From Bacteroidia bacterium 43-41 (GTDB taxonomy: Bacteria > Bacteroidota > Bacteroidia > Bacteroidales > Dysgonomonadaceae), in assembly GCA_001898165.1 (NCBI GenBank), contig MKTD01000067.1:1-33599 (forward strand): 33,599 nucleotides of DNA, written 5' to 3'. The position numbers and the translations under genes were made by a program. Under the pieces are notes generated by a model. That model searched no databases and had not been told where the DNA came from. It saw only the letters and a program-made list of their open reading frames with translations. Shown here in pieces: positions 8,237 to 16,070 of the stretch (position 1 is its first letter; each line of letters begins with the position of its first letter).

Positions 8237-8710
8237 TTACTCACCCCATTCGCTGTATGGATGTATGGATAAAAATGAATTGTAATAACGTACGTTTCCG
8301 GTAACCTCGGGGCCTAACCAACCGGGTTTTTCGTACGGCTCATCTTCACTTTCAAGTTCAATCTCAGCAATTACCAGGCCTTCGTTTTCACCCTCAAAAT
8401 CATCCACCTCAAAAATATGCTTCCCTGCTTTGATCAAATACCTCGTTTTTTCGATAACCGCCTCTTCGCAGAGCAGTAACATCTCTCCCGCATCCTGAAC
8501 GGGAATTTCATATTCCCACTCGTTTCGTTTGATCTTGTTTTCTTCCAAAGCACTTTTGATCGTTACAAATGCTTTCTCACCTTTAATCCGTACACGAACG
8601 ATAGTAACCCCCGACAGTGCAAGATAGCCTTGTTTAATACGAAAATTTTTAAAGGAATGTGATTTATAATCCCCGTTTACCAGGAATTTTCTTTCAATTT
8701 CATAGCCCAT
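8237..8710 (-). CDS. CYTH-domain protein (triphosphate tunnel fold)
   Basis: A 157-residue single-domain CYTH protein. The defining ExExK motif is EIERK at residues 4-8, followed by the alternating charged residues expected along the tunnel strands: VRVRIKGEKAFVTIKS (38-53), EWEYEIP, EVDDFEGENEGLVIAEIELE (about 102-121). The family hydrolyses inorganic tripolyphosphate or thiamine triphosphate, or acts as class IV adenylate cyclase; this short form fits the phosphatase group best. Monocistronic, with a near-ideal promoter at 8733-8764 and a leader of only ~16 bases. Confidence 0.9.
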   Translation of the reverse strand: MGYEIERKFLVNGDYKSHSFKNFRIKQGYLALSGVTIVRVRIKGEKAFVTIKSALEENKIKRNEWEYEIPVQDAGEMLLLCEEAVIEKTRYLIKAGKHIFEVDDFEGENEGLVIAEIELESEDEPYEKPGWLGPEVTGNVRYYNSFLSIHPYSEWGE

Positions 8711-8732
8711 AGCAGTTCATTGTTTAGTGTAA

Positions 8733-8764
8733 CAAAATTAGTAAAGATTTAGAGACTGTTCAAA
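8733..8764 (-). promoter_or_regulatory. Bacteroides-type promoter of the CYTH gene
   Basis: On the minus strand TTTG (8761-8764), a 20-base spacer and TAATTTTG (8733-8740) match the -33/-7 consensus of the primary sigma factor. The start site should be near 8726. Confidence 0.78.
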
Positions 8765-8977
8765 TTTGTTTTGCTATTCAAAAAGAAAAAACTATGCTTT
8801 TAAGTCCCCGTAATCACTACGAAAAAAATAAAAACATAGTTAAGATTTTGGTTGGATTAAAATAAAAATCAATGCGCGTAATTCTATTGTTTATTAATGA
8901 ATCCGAAACAAAGGTAAGCGATAAAAAAAAATTAAGCAGGATTGTGCCAACAAAAACGACAAAGTGTGTAATTTTTC
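8765..8977. other. AT-rich spacer without a supported gene
   Basis: The interval between the CYTH promoter and the first gene remnant holds only AT-rich sequence and short unsupported frames. It is likely the residue of deleted genes, since both flanks beyond it are decayed. Confidence 0.4.
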
Positions 8978-9082
8978 CCCACTGCCGTCCGTTACGGTTG
9001 GGCAGATAATCCGGTTTACAACCTGTACAACGAGGCCGGACTTCCTGCATCACCTTTCAGAACGGATGACTGTCCGGGTTAG
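8978..9082 (+). pseudogene. C-terminal remnant of a sialate O-acetylesterase
   Basis: Reading the plus strand in the frame of 8984, [10 protein letters not shown] (8984-9013) followed by [17 protein letters not shown] is the characteristic C-terminus of the SASA sialate O-acetylesterase family, which removes acetyl esters from sialic acids in Bacteroidota glycan loci. Only about 33 codons survive; a stop (TAA, 8969-8971) precedes it, and TGT replaces the usual Trp after TDD just before a TAG at 9080. No start codon or catalytic segment remains. It abuts, tail to tail, the broken ABC ATPase gene on the other strand. Recognition rests on memory of the family motif. Confidence 0.7.
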
Positions 9083-9445
9083 ATTTTATCATCCCGTCTT
9101 CCAACTGCACAATACGTTCACCGTAGGCCGCAAATTTTTCGCGTACACCGTCATTTCTTCGATAAGGTGATAGGCCTGGAAGATAAAACCCACGAAATTG
9201 CGGTGGTATTCACCCCGCTTTCTCTCGTTGAGTTGGCCCACATCGGCGTCGTAGAGCCAATACTCACCGGCAGAAGGCGAATCCAGCAATCCAATGATAT
9301 GAAGGAGAGTCGATTTGCCCGAGCCACTGGGTCCCATGATGCTGAGAAATTCACCTTCTTTTACTTCCAGGTTGATGCCTTTAAGCACAAACGTGCGTTG
9401 AAATTTGGAATCGTAGTATTTGTCGATACCTTGCAAGTGAAGCAT
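9057..9445 (-). pseudogene. ABC transporter ATPase with its middle deleted
   Basis: The first ~101 codons are a good MacB-like ATPase start: Walker A GPSGSGKST (38-46) and the Q-loop FIFQAYHLIEEMTVY. At about 9142 the homology stops and the frame shifts. In the next frame EKFAAYGERIVQLEDGMIKS appears, the normal C-terminal end of such ATPases (compare the intact neighbour, [17 protein letters not shown]). About 100 residues, including the ABC signature, Walker B and switch histidine, are gone, and the open frame runs out at 9089 in unrelated residues. It cannot hydrolyse ATP. It lies 39 bp after the shortened permease and was probably the ATPase of a further transporter cassette. Confidence 0.85.
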
Positions 9446-9452
9446 ATTTCTT

Positions 9453-9484
9453 GATTGTTAGATTGTTAGACTGTTAGATTTGTT
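9453..9484. repeat. Tandem 8-bp repeat, about four units
   Basis: GATTGTTA GATTGTTA GACTGTTA GATTTGTT fills the whole gap between the broken permease and broken ATPase genes. Phased octamer runs like this are a slippage-prone simple repeat. A looser relative (TTAGACATTTAGATTATTAA) starts at 13196, just before the full-length permease gene. Confidence 0.75.
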
Positions 9485-9952
9485 TTACTCATACCGCAAC
9501 GCTTCCACCGGGTTTCGGGTTGCCGCCCGCCAGCTTTGCCAACTCACGGTAAGCAGTGCCACGATTAACGCCGCCAATCCCGCAAAGGCAAAAATCCACC
9601 AACTGAGCGCGAATGGGACGAGCCATTGGTTCATAAAGTACCAGGCGAAGGATGTGGCGATAACAAAGGCAATGGATAGCCAGATGAGTACATTTTTGTT
9701 GAGCAAATGTACCACTTCGAAAATGGAAGCACCGTTTACTTTGCGGATACCAATTTCTTTCACCTTGTCGCGCGAGATGAACACAATCAGTCCCAGCAAT
9801 CCGGTGAGCGCCAGCAGGATGGTCCAGAGCGACAATACGATAATCCCCAAAAATACCACCACAAGGCTGATAAGGGTCAAGACCGATGAGAGGCGGTATT
9901 TGAAGATGGCTTTGAAGAGTTGTTTTATGGTTCGCATAGTCCGGTCAATCAT
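9485..9952 (-). pseudogene. FtsX/MacB permease with in-frame internal deletion (mini-permease)
   Basis: A 155-residue frame in which the N-terminus of a MacB-type permease (LFKAIFKYRLSSVLTLISLV, TM1) runs directly into the C-terminal block (DKVKEIGIRKVNGAS, then two membrane segments and the ending NPVEALRYE). The full-length paralogue at 10839-13190 has 783 residues with the same ends, so about 600 residues are missing, including the whole periplasmic domain and the central membrane segments. The fusion point is near residue 42, in frame, so a membrane protein of 4 segments could still be made. Its ATG directly abuts the stop of the intact ATPase. Likely a dead gene; a functional miniature is possible but unproven. 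Confidence 0.75.
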
Positions 9953-10651
9953 TTAAAGCACTTCCGTCATATTCACAGGTGTTTCCATTTGGCTCACCAC
10001 CATTCCGTCGAACAGGTTGATGATGCGATGAGCGAAACCTGCATCATGCTGCGAATGTGTAACCATGATGATGGTGGTCCCTTCTCTGTTGAGCTCGGTG
10101 AGTAAATCCATCACTTCCCGACCGTTTTTCGAGTCGAGATTACCCGTCGGTTCGTCGGCAAGGATGAGTTTGGGATTAGCCACTACGGCACGGGCAATGG
10201 CAACGCGCTGTTGCTGTCCGCCGGAGAGTTGCTGCGGGAAATGCTTATCGCGGTGCCCGATGTTCATGCGTTTGAGTACTTCTTTCACCATCTCTTTTCG
10301 TTTGGCAGACGGGATTTTGAGGTACGTGAGCGGAAGTTCTACGTTTTCGAACACGTTGAGTTCGTCGATAAGGTTAAAACTTTGAAACACGAAACCGATG
10401 TTACCCTTACGTAACTGTGTGCGCTGGCTTTCTTTCAGGTGGCCGACCTCTTCGGTGTCGAAGAAATATGCTCCTTCGGTAGGATTGTCAAGCAATCCAA
10501 GGATATTCAACAGCGTAGATTTGCCACAGCCCGACGGGCCCATAATAGCAACAAATTCACCTTTTTCAACGTGAATATCCACATCGCGTAATGCCAATGT
10601 TTCCACCTCTTCGGTGCGGAATGTTTTTGTTAAGTTTTCTGTGCGGATCAT
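9953..10651 (-). CDS. MacB-like ABC transporter ATP-binding protein
   Basis: A complete 232-residue ATPase of the MacB/LolD group. Walker A GPSGCGKS (38-45), Q-loop [18 protein letters not shown], signature LSGGQQQR (142-149), Walker B LILADEP (162-168), D-loop TGNLDS and switch histidine in MVTHSQHDA are all present. It is the only intact ATPase in the efflux locus, so it probably powers the full-length permease at 10839-13190 as well as any partner of its own cassette. It is preceded by a 187-bp gap carrying a candidate sigma-54 promoter and upstream repeats. Confidence 0.93.
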   Translation of the reverse strand: MIRTENLTKTFRTEEVETLALRDVDIHVEKGEFVAIMGPSGCGKSTLLNILGLLDNPTEGAYFFDTEEVGHLKESQRTQLRKGNIGFVFQSFNLIDELNVFENVELPLTYLKIPSAKRKEMVKEVLKRMNIGHRDKHFPQQLSGGQQQRVAIARAVVANPKLILADEPTGNLDSKNGREVMDLLTELNREGTTIIMVTHSQHDAGFAHRIINLFDGMVVSQMETPVNMTEVL

Positions 10652-10695
10652 TTTGTTTATGTCTGTTATTTAATTTTTAACTCCTTATTCTTTTG

Positions 10696-10714
10696 TATCC
10701 ATTATTGTGCCAAA
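10696..10714 (-). promoter_or_regulatory. Candidate sigma-54-type promoter of the ATPase cassette
   Basis: The minus strand reads TTTGGCAC (-24 element, GG at 10711-10710), then ten bases, then GA where GC is expected at -12. The -24 box is perfect and the -12 box is weak. The same strand also offers TAAGTTTG at 10711-10718, a match to the -7 box of the primary sigma factor, so the two readings compete. The parallel with the tolC promoter favours sigma-54. Confidence 0.45.
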
Positions 10715-10775
10715 CTTACAACACGCTGATTATCTGATGTATTTTAGTATATTGCTAAATGATTGTGTAAATTTT

Positions 10776-10806
10776 TTAGACAGCAGGTGTTAATAAATTA
10801 GACAGC
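10776..10806. promoter_or_regulatory. Tandem upstream repeats, candidate activator sites
   Basis: TTAGACAGC occurs at 10776-10784 and 10798-10806, 22 bp apart. The core is GACA (10779-10782), five bases, TGTT, nine bases, GACA (10801-10804). The first GACA is 68 bp from the -24 GG, exactly as at the tolC promoter. Confidence 0.55.
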
Positions 10807-10838
10807 GGATTACCGTAGCACACCATTATTAATTTAAG

Positions 10839-13190
10839 TTATTCATACCTGAGTGCTTCTATCGGATTTTTGGTTGCCGCGCGCCAGCTCTGCCAACTTA
10901 CGGTAAACAGCGCCACGAACAGTGTTGCCACGCCGCCCAAAACGAATATCCACCAACTGAGTGAGGTTTTGTAGGCAAAAGCCTCAAGCCATCTGGTCAT
11001 GGCATAATACGTCAATGGCACAGCGACAGTGAATGCGACACATACCCAAACTACAAAGCGGCGGTTGAGCATGGCGAGAATTTCCGCAATTTTTGCCCCG
11101 TTTACTTTGCGGATACCGATTTCTTTGGTACGCCCCTGGATAATTTGCATTGACAAGCCGTATAAACCGAGCATCGAAATGAAAATGGCGAGCAACGACA
11201 TGATGGTAAGCAGTGCTTTTGTGCGTATTTCACGGGTGTAATTGAAGCGAAGGTTTTCGTCCACAAAGCTGAAGCGAAAAGGTTGATCGGGCTCCACACT
11301 GCTCCACACGGCACGCAATTCGGCAATGCTTTTCTGCAGATTTCCGGATTTCAAGCGTATAATGAACGACCCTAACTCAGGATGCAGGTAATAAATTGCC
11401 GGTTGACTTTCGCTTTGTAACGAACGGTTTTGAATGTCTTCAATAACACCGCAAATTTCGTAATCGCGACCGTCAAAAGAATTTTTAACTTTCAGACCAA
11501 TCGGATTTTCCACATTCATATTTTGCCAACATCGTTCATTGATAACGGCTTTTGCGCTATCGGTGCCGGAGTATGCGCTACCCATCAGAAAACGGGTTTG
11601 CATCACAGTGAAGAAATTACCATCGCTGGGAGCCTGACGAACGGATTTCGTTATCTTCTCACCATTGGAATCAAACTCCAACGAGCCGCCATTATTCAAT
11701 GGAAATCCCGGTGTATTCCACGTACCGGTTACATCCAAAACGGCAGGAAGTTTTTCCAATTCCTGTTTATAGACCGCATAACGATTAGTAACTTTATCGT
11801 TCCACGGATTACCAACCGTTACCAAATTTTCCTTGTCGAAACCCAATTTTTTTTGCAACAACAAATCAAACTGCTTGTTAATACCCACCACACCGATAAT
11901 CAAGCAGATGCTTATAGCAATTTGCGCCACGGTAAGGCTTTGTACCACAGAAATGTTTCCCTTTTTGGGCAATGCGCGCCCTTTACTGCGGATAGAGGCA
12001 GACGGATTCACGCGCATTTGGTTGTGTAACTGCACCAGTACAGGAACAAGAATATTGAAAACGGCTATTGCTGCAATTGCCCCCCATAACAGGGGATTGG
12101 TAATGCTGAAACAAATCTCAGTACCCATCAATCCGTTGAAATAGGGCAACAACATATTCGCGATAAACAGTGCTGCCAACAAACAAAAACCTACCAGCAA
12201 AAAGGTTTCGATAAACAAATAACCAAAAATGTTTCCGCGGGCGGCGCCCATAACTTTTTGCATTCCGGTGTTGAAGTTGCGTTTGCTACGCAACGCAACG
12301 GATAGGTTAATGAAGTTAAATGCGGCAATGAGCAGTACCAGCACGGCCACAAGAATAAAAAGTCGCACGATATTTTCGTCGGAACGCGCAATCGTATCCC
12401 AAATCGTATCGGAAGAACGTAAATGAATATCGCTCAATGGCTGAAAGGCAAATACCGGGGTATGTTTATCGTACCCGTAAGCGATTTTGGCTTGTGCACT
12501 TATTTTCTCCACAATGCTTTTCCTGTTGGCATCTGGGGGTATTAAGAAATAAAAATTTGAGGATTGGTTGTTCATCGACGTATATTCGTAATTCTGTAAT
12601 ATTTCTTTAGCATGAATATTCATAATTACGTTTGGGCGGTAGTTTGTGGTTACAGGTGCGTCTTCAAACACGCCTTTTATAGTAAAGTCGTATCGGTTTT
12701 GAAAACGGAGGATTTTCCCCACAGCCGATACATCTGGAAACAGTTTTTCGGCCTCGCTACGCGAGATAACGGCGGACGAGGCATCGGACAAGGGGCTACT
12801 CCCGCCTTCGAGAATATGAACTTTAAACAGTGAAAAAAATGAGTTGTCGGTAAATATCACGTCGTGCGCAATCCATTGCTCATTTTCTACCATAAAAAAA
12901 TCTTCTTTCATATATTGTACTATAGTTCCACTGTTGAGTTCAGGAATGGCATCAGTTAATTTCCCAAAAAAAGTGATGGGGTGAATCGGGTCGCGTTTTC
13001 CATCGTTGATATTGAGCAAACGATAAATATTTTTCGCATCGGGATTGTGCTCCTCAAACGAATATTCGTATTGCACAAACAACGCGATAAGCAAACACAC
13101 GGCTATACTCAACGACAAGCCAATAACGTTGATAAGTGTCCCGATACGTTGCCGCAGGAGATTACGAAAGGCAAGTTTCAGGTTATACAT
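10839..13190 (-). CDS. MacB/FtsX-family ABC transporter permease, full length
   Basis: A 783-residue inner-membrane permease of the duplicated, eight-segment Bacteroidota MacB type. TM1 is at about 17-42, a MacB_PCD periplasmic domain spans about 45-275, three membrane segments lie between about 280 and 395, a further segment at about 425-445, a second periplasmic domain to about 660, and three closing segments carry GRTKEIGIRKVNGAK and the ending NPIEALRYE. It follows the HlyD-type adaptor gene by 63 bp and precedes the intact ATPase by 187 bp. With adaptor and TolC it would form a tripartite pump driven by the ATPase. Substrate unknown. Confidence 0.92.
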   Translation of the reverse strand: MYNLKLAFRNLLRQRIGTLINVIGLSLSIAVCLLIALFVQYEYSFEEHNPDAKNIYRLLNINDGKRDPIHPITFFGKLTDAIPELNSGTIVQYMKEDFFMVENEQWIAHDVIFTDNSFFSLFKVHILEGGSSPLSDASSAVISRSEAEKLFPDVSAVGKILRFQNRYDFTIKGVFEDAPVTTNYRPNVIMNIHAKEILQNYEYTSMNNQSSNFYFLIPPDANRKSIVEKISAQAKIAYGYDKHTPVFAFQPLSDIHLRSSDTIWDTIARSDENIVRLFILVAVLVLLIAAFNFINLSVALRSKRNFNTGMQKVMGAARGNIFGYLFIETFLLVGFCLLAALFIANMLLPYFNGLMGTEICFSITNPLLWGAIAAIAVFNILVPVLVQLHNQMRVNPSASIRSKGRALPKKGNISVVQSLTVAQIAISICLIIGVVGINKQFDLLLQKKLGFDKENLVTVGNPWNDKVTNRYAVYKQELEKLPAVLDVTGTWNTPGFPLNNGGSLEFDSNGEKITKSVRQAPSDGNFFTVMQTRFLMGSAYSGTDSAKAVINERCWQNMNVENPIGLKVKNSFDGRDYEICGVIEDIQNRSLQSESQPAIYYLHPELGSFIIRLKSGNLQKSIAELRAVWSSVEPDQPFRFSFVDENLRFNYTREIRTKALLTIMSLLAIFISMLGLYGLSMQIIQGRTKEIGIRKVNGAKIAEILAMLNRRFVVWVCVAFTVAVPLTYYAMTRWLEAFAYKTSLSWWIFVLGGVATLFVALFTVSWQSWRAATKNPIEALRYE

Positions 13191-13253
13191 ATTTTTTAGA
13201 CATTTAGATTATTAAATATTTACGATTGAATTTGGGAGGACGTGAACCCACAC

Positions 13254-14504
13254 CTAATTAAGTGTCAACTTATCATTATCCCCAAAATTTTCGTATCCCG
13301 AAGTAATGACCTGTTCGCCGGGGTTAAGCCCTTCCAGCACTTCGTAATACTGCGGGTTTTGCCTGCCGATACGAATATTCCGCTTAGTGGCAAAGTTGCC
13401 CGATTTATCCAGCACATAGACCCACTGTCCACCGGTGCTCTGGAAAAATCCGCCGCGGGGCAGCATCACTGCGTCCTGGGGTTGACCGAGTTCGAGGTTG
13501 ATGTAATAGGTCTGTCCGGTGCGGATGTTTTCGGGATTTTCGCCGTCGAACACCATGTCGATGCGGAATTGCCCCTGCCGCACTTCGGGATATACTTTCC
13601 GGACGGTGAGCCGGTACGATTTGTCTTGCCGGTCTAACGTGCCGATGAGGCCGTGCCGCACACGGTCGATATAATGCTCGTCAATCATGGCTTGCACTTT
13701 GTAGTTGGTGAGCACATTGATTTGTCCGATGCGTGTTCCCTGTCCGATGCTTTGCCCGATTTCGGCGTCCAGCATTCCGAGTTGTCCGTCCACCGGCGCT
13801 TTCACGTTTAGATTATCCAGCCGCTCATAAACGAGTTGCAGCGTTTGGCGCATTTTGGAAAGGTCGGTCGCAAGTTGGCTCATTTCCGACACCATAATCA
13901 TCGAGTCGTTTTTGGCTTTCTGTTCGTTGATGCGCTGTTCCTGATTAGCATAGTCGTAGTCTTCCCTGGCTTGCAGAAAAGTTTCGGTGGGCACGAGCTT
14001 ATCTTTGTAAAGGGTCTGTTGTTGTTCGAAGTTGCGTTTCTTTTTCTGGATATCGAAACTCGTTGACAGCAGCCTCCGGCGCGTTTCAATCATTTGATTC
14101 TCAAAGTTGATGCGTGTTTGCCGGAGCATATTTTCTTTCTGCGCCAGGTTGGATTCACTGGCCATGATTTCCTGATAGAGTGTTCTGTTTTCCAGTTTCA
14201 GGATGATATCGCCCGCCTTCACTGTGGCGCCTTCTTCGATGAGGCGTTCCTTCACACGGCCACCCTCTTCGGCATCAAGGTAGATGGTAGCTATAGGTTC
14301 CACCTGCCCCGTGACGCGGATGTAGTCGTTAAATTCTCCCTGCGAAACAGCGCTCACCGTGATTTTATCGCGGTCCACTTTCAACGATTTAGTCCCTGCG
14401 CCCGAAATAATTTTAAATAAAATGAATGCGAATACCAATCCGCCGGCTATCCAAAGGATATGCTTTTTCTGAAGGCCTTTCTTTTTTTCGATTTTTCTGT
14501 CCAT
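13254..14504 (-). CDS. HlyD/MacA-type periplasmic adaptor
   Basis: A 416-residue membrane-fusion protein bridging inner-membrane permease and TolC. A single N-terminal membrane anchor spans about 19-33 after a lysine-rich start. The barrel-lipoyl half begins near 55 (VTGQVEPIATIYLDAEEGGRV), a long helical hairpin rich in Gln, Glu and Lys covers about 115-225, the second lipoyl half is KAPVDGQLGMLDAEIGQSI (about 236-254), and beta-barrel and membrane-proximal domains finish with the conserved GLNPGEQVITSGYENF. Forty-six bp separate it from tolC upstream and 63 bp from the permease downstream, so all three form one operon. Confidence 0.93.
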   Translation of the reverse strand: MDRKIEKKKGLQKKHILWIAGGLVFAFILFKIISGAGTKSLKVDRDKITVSAVSQGEFNDYIRVTGQVEPIATIYLDAEEGGRVKERLIEEGATVKAGDIILKLENRTLYQEIMASESNLAQKENMLRQTRINFENQMIETRRRLLSTSFDIQKKKRNFEQQQTLYKDKLVPTETFLQAREDYDYANQEQRINEQKAKNDSMIMVSEMSQLATDLSKMRQTLQLVYERLDNLNVKAPVDGQLGMLDAEIGQSIGQGTRIGQINVLTNYKVQAMIDEHYIDRVRHGLIGTLDRQDKSYRLTVRKVYPEVRQGQFRIDMVFDGENPENIRTGQTYYINLELGQPQDAVMLPRGGFFQSTGGQWVYVLDKSGNFATKRNIRIGRQNPQYYEVLEGLNPGEQVITSGYENFGDNDKLTLN

Positions 14505-14550
14505 AATGTTATGTTGTTTTGCTTGATGTTAAGACTACCCGATAATCCAT

Positions 14551-15900
14551 TCAATAAATTTTTTCTCCCATATAAAGTCGAATGGTCTGCTCCTTCACCT
14601 TCAGTTGCAAAAGGGTACGTATCCAATCGGCTTCGGCCTGGGCGAACTGGTTTTTAGCAGTGTAAAATTCTATGACGCTGATAAGCCCTTGTTCCAGTTT
14701 TTTTTCGGAAATGGTATAGGCTTCCTGCAGCGCGTCTTTTTTTGCCCGTAATAAATTCCGTTCGTTTTGCAACGATTTCAGTTGCTGAACATCTTCGTTA
14801 ATAAGCCGATACAGGCTTTGTTGCTCTTCCTGTTGACGGTTTACGGCCATCAGCCGTTCCAGACGAGCTTGCTTTACACGCGACAGGCCGTTCCATTTGT
14901 TGAAAATGGGAATTTGCAGGCTGAGGAAAATGGATTGCGCCATGTTTTGCGACCATTGGTCTTGAAACGGAATGATACGCATGGCGTTGTTGTCGGGATC
15001 ATTGGGGTTAAGGTGTTCCTTGCGGGAATCGGCATAGTTGGTGTAGATGCTGGTGCCGAGCGAGAGGCGGGGCGACAGCTCACCGCGTGCAATGTCGAGT
15101 TGCTTTTGCGATGCTTCCACGTCGAGGTTGGCACGCTGTACGCCTGGCATGTGCTTCAACGCTTTGACGTAAATCACGCTGGGCGAGAATAATGTATCGG
15201 TTGACACGGGGATTTCCTCTGTGTCTATACGTAATTCTTTGTCGAGCGGATAATTCATCAGGTTTCTGAGCTCAAGCAGAGCCAAGTCGTGTTGGTTTTG
15301 AGCCAGCACAAGATTATGCAGCTCGGTGGCTTCCTGTGCTTTCATCTCCAGCAAATCGGATTCGGCTTTCAGTCCCACTTCAATCAGTTTTTCGGTTTTC
15401 TGCAAATTGAGGGTGGTAAGTTCAACCTGCTCCTGCACAATATTTTGTAAATTACTGAAATACAATACGTCGTAATATTTGTTCATCACGGCGAAAGCGA
15501 TTTCCATTTCCTGTTGTTTAATATTTTCCCGGCTTATCAGATATTTTAATTTCTGAAATTTCACCGTATTCAGGCGCGAGAAACCTTGAAACAGATCCAA
15601 CTGTGAATCAAGGTAGAAATTCATCGAGAAAAAGTCTTGATTGACAAACGTATTGGTGGTAGGATCAATCGAACGGCCGTATCGTTTATTGGCGGAACTT
15701 CCGGCATTGAGCGAAGGCAAAAAGTCGCGTTTCGATTGCCGGTATTGCTCACCGGCGATACCGGCTTCGATGCTTTTATTGGCATAGGCCAGGTTGTTTT
15801 CCAACGCATAACGGATGCATTGGTCTAAGTTCATATCCTGTGCAAAAATGGTTGCGCCGGTTATCAAAAGAAAAAACAGAGCGAAAAATATACGTTTCAT
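14551..15900 (-). CDS. TolC-family outer-membrane efflux protein
   Basis: A 449-residue outer-membrane channel. The signal peptide MKRIFFALFFLLITGATIFA cleaves before QDM. The mature protein shows the two homologous OEP halves, each with long amphipathic helices (LDQCIRYALENNLAYANKSIEAG early; EAYTISEKKLEQGLISVIEFYTAKNQ near 390-415 are separate landmarks) and barrel strands. It is the first gene of the efflux operon, with a short ~19-base leader from the candidate sigma-54 promoter. Divergent from the NtrC-type regulator and kinase. Confidence 0.93.
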   Translation of the reverse strand: MKRIFFALFFLLITGATIFAQDMNLDQCIRYALENNLAYANKSIEAGIAGEQYRQSKRDFLPSLNAGSSANKRYGRSIDPTTNTFVNQDFFSMNFYLDSQLDLFQGFSRLNTVKFQKLKYLISRENIKQQEMEIAFAVMNKYYDVLYFSNLQNIVQEQVELTTLNLQKTEKLIEVGLKAESDLLEMKAQEATELHNLVLAQNQHDLALLELRNLMNYPLDKELRIDTEEIPVSTDTLFSPSVIYVKALKHMPGVQRANLDVEASQKQLDIARGELSPRLSLGTSIYTNYADSRKEHLNPNDPDNNAMRIIPFQDQWSQNMAQSIFLSLQIPIFNKWNGLSRVKQARLERLMAVNRQQEEQQSLYRLINEDVQQLKSLQNERNLLRAKKDALQEAYTISEKKLEQGLISVIEFYTAKNQFAQAEADWIRTLLQLKVKEQTIRLYMGEKIY

Positions 15901-15928
15901 ATCGTTGGTTTACTTTTTATCAGAATAG

Positions 15929-15947
15929 AAACAATTTTGATGCCAAA
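15929..15947 (-). promoter_or_regulatory. Candidate sigma-54-type promoter of the tolC operon
   Basis: The minus strand reads TTTGGCATC (-24 element, GG at 15944-15943), AAAA, then TTGTT. Spacing GG-N10-G is right for sigma-54, but T replaces the C expected at -12. No TAnnTTTG box was found between the operon and 16020, which favours this reading. The start would be near 15919. Confidence 0.5.
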
Positions 15948-16008
15948 AGCACAACTACCAGATAAACACTTAAATACGGTTTATACTCATTTTCGTACTG
16001 TAAAAATA

Positions 16009-16039
16009 TTTGACAATATGTGTCTTTTTTTTTGACAAT
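16009..16039. promoter_or_regulatory. Tandem upstream repeats, candidate activator sites
   Basis: TTTGACAAT occurs at 16009-16017 and 16031-16039, 22 bp apart. The core GACA (16012-16015), five bases, TGTC (16021-16024), nine bases, GACA (16034-16037) has the same spacing and the same 68-bp distance to the -24 GG as the set at 10776-10806. The second copy overlaps the rightward promoter. Confidence 0.55.
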
Positions 16040-16061
16040 TGGCAGAGGAACTTTACTTTTG
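16031..16061 (+). promoter_or_regulatory. Bacteroides-type promoter towards the two-component genes
   Basis: TTTG (16031-16034), 19 bases and TACTTTTG (16054-16061) match the primary sigma consensus. Transcription would start near 16068 and cross the dinD remnant into the regulator and kinase genes. Its -33 box lies inside the second upstream repeat, so the activator could control its own synthesis. Confidence 0.72.
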
Positions 16062-16070
16062 TAAGTGAAG

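Noticed and set aside
8817-9053. 78-residue minus-strand open frame
   Set aside because: Runs antisense to the sialate O-acetylesterase remnant and through AT-rich spacer; the plus-strand family motif explains the region better.
9453-9484. Short CRISPR-like array
   Set aside because: Units are 8 bp with no spacers and no cas genes nearby; it is a simple tandem repeat.
10711-10718. TAAGTTTG as a primary-sigma -7 box for the ATPase cassette
   Set aside because: No TTTG lies 19-21 bp upstream, and the overlap with TTTGGCA plus the match to the tolC promoter favours the sigma-54-like reading; kept only as an alternative.
11430-12029. 199-residue plus-strand open frame
   Set aside because: Antisense to the full-length MacB-type permease, whose membrane and EIGIRKVNGAK motifs are unambiguous.
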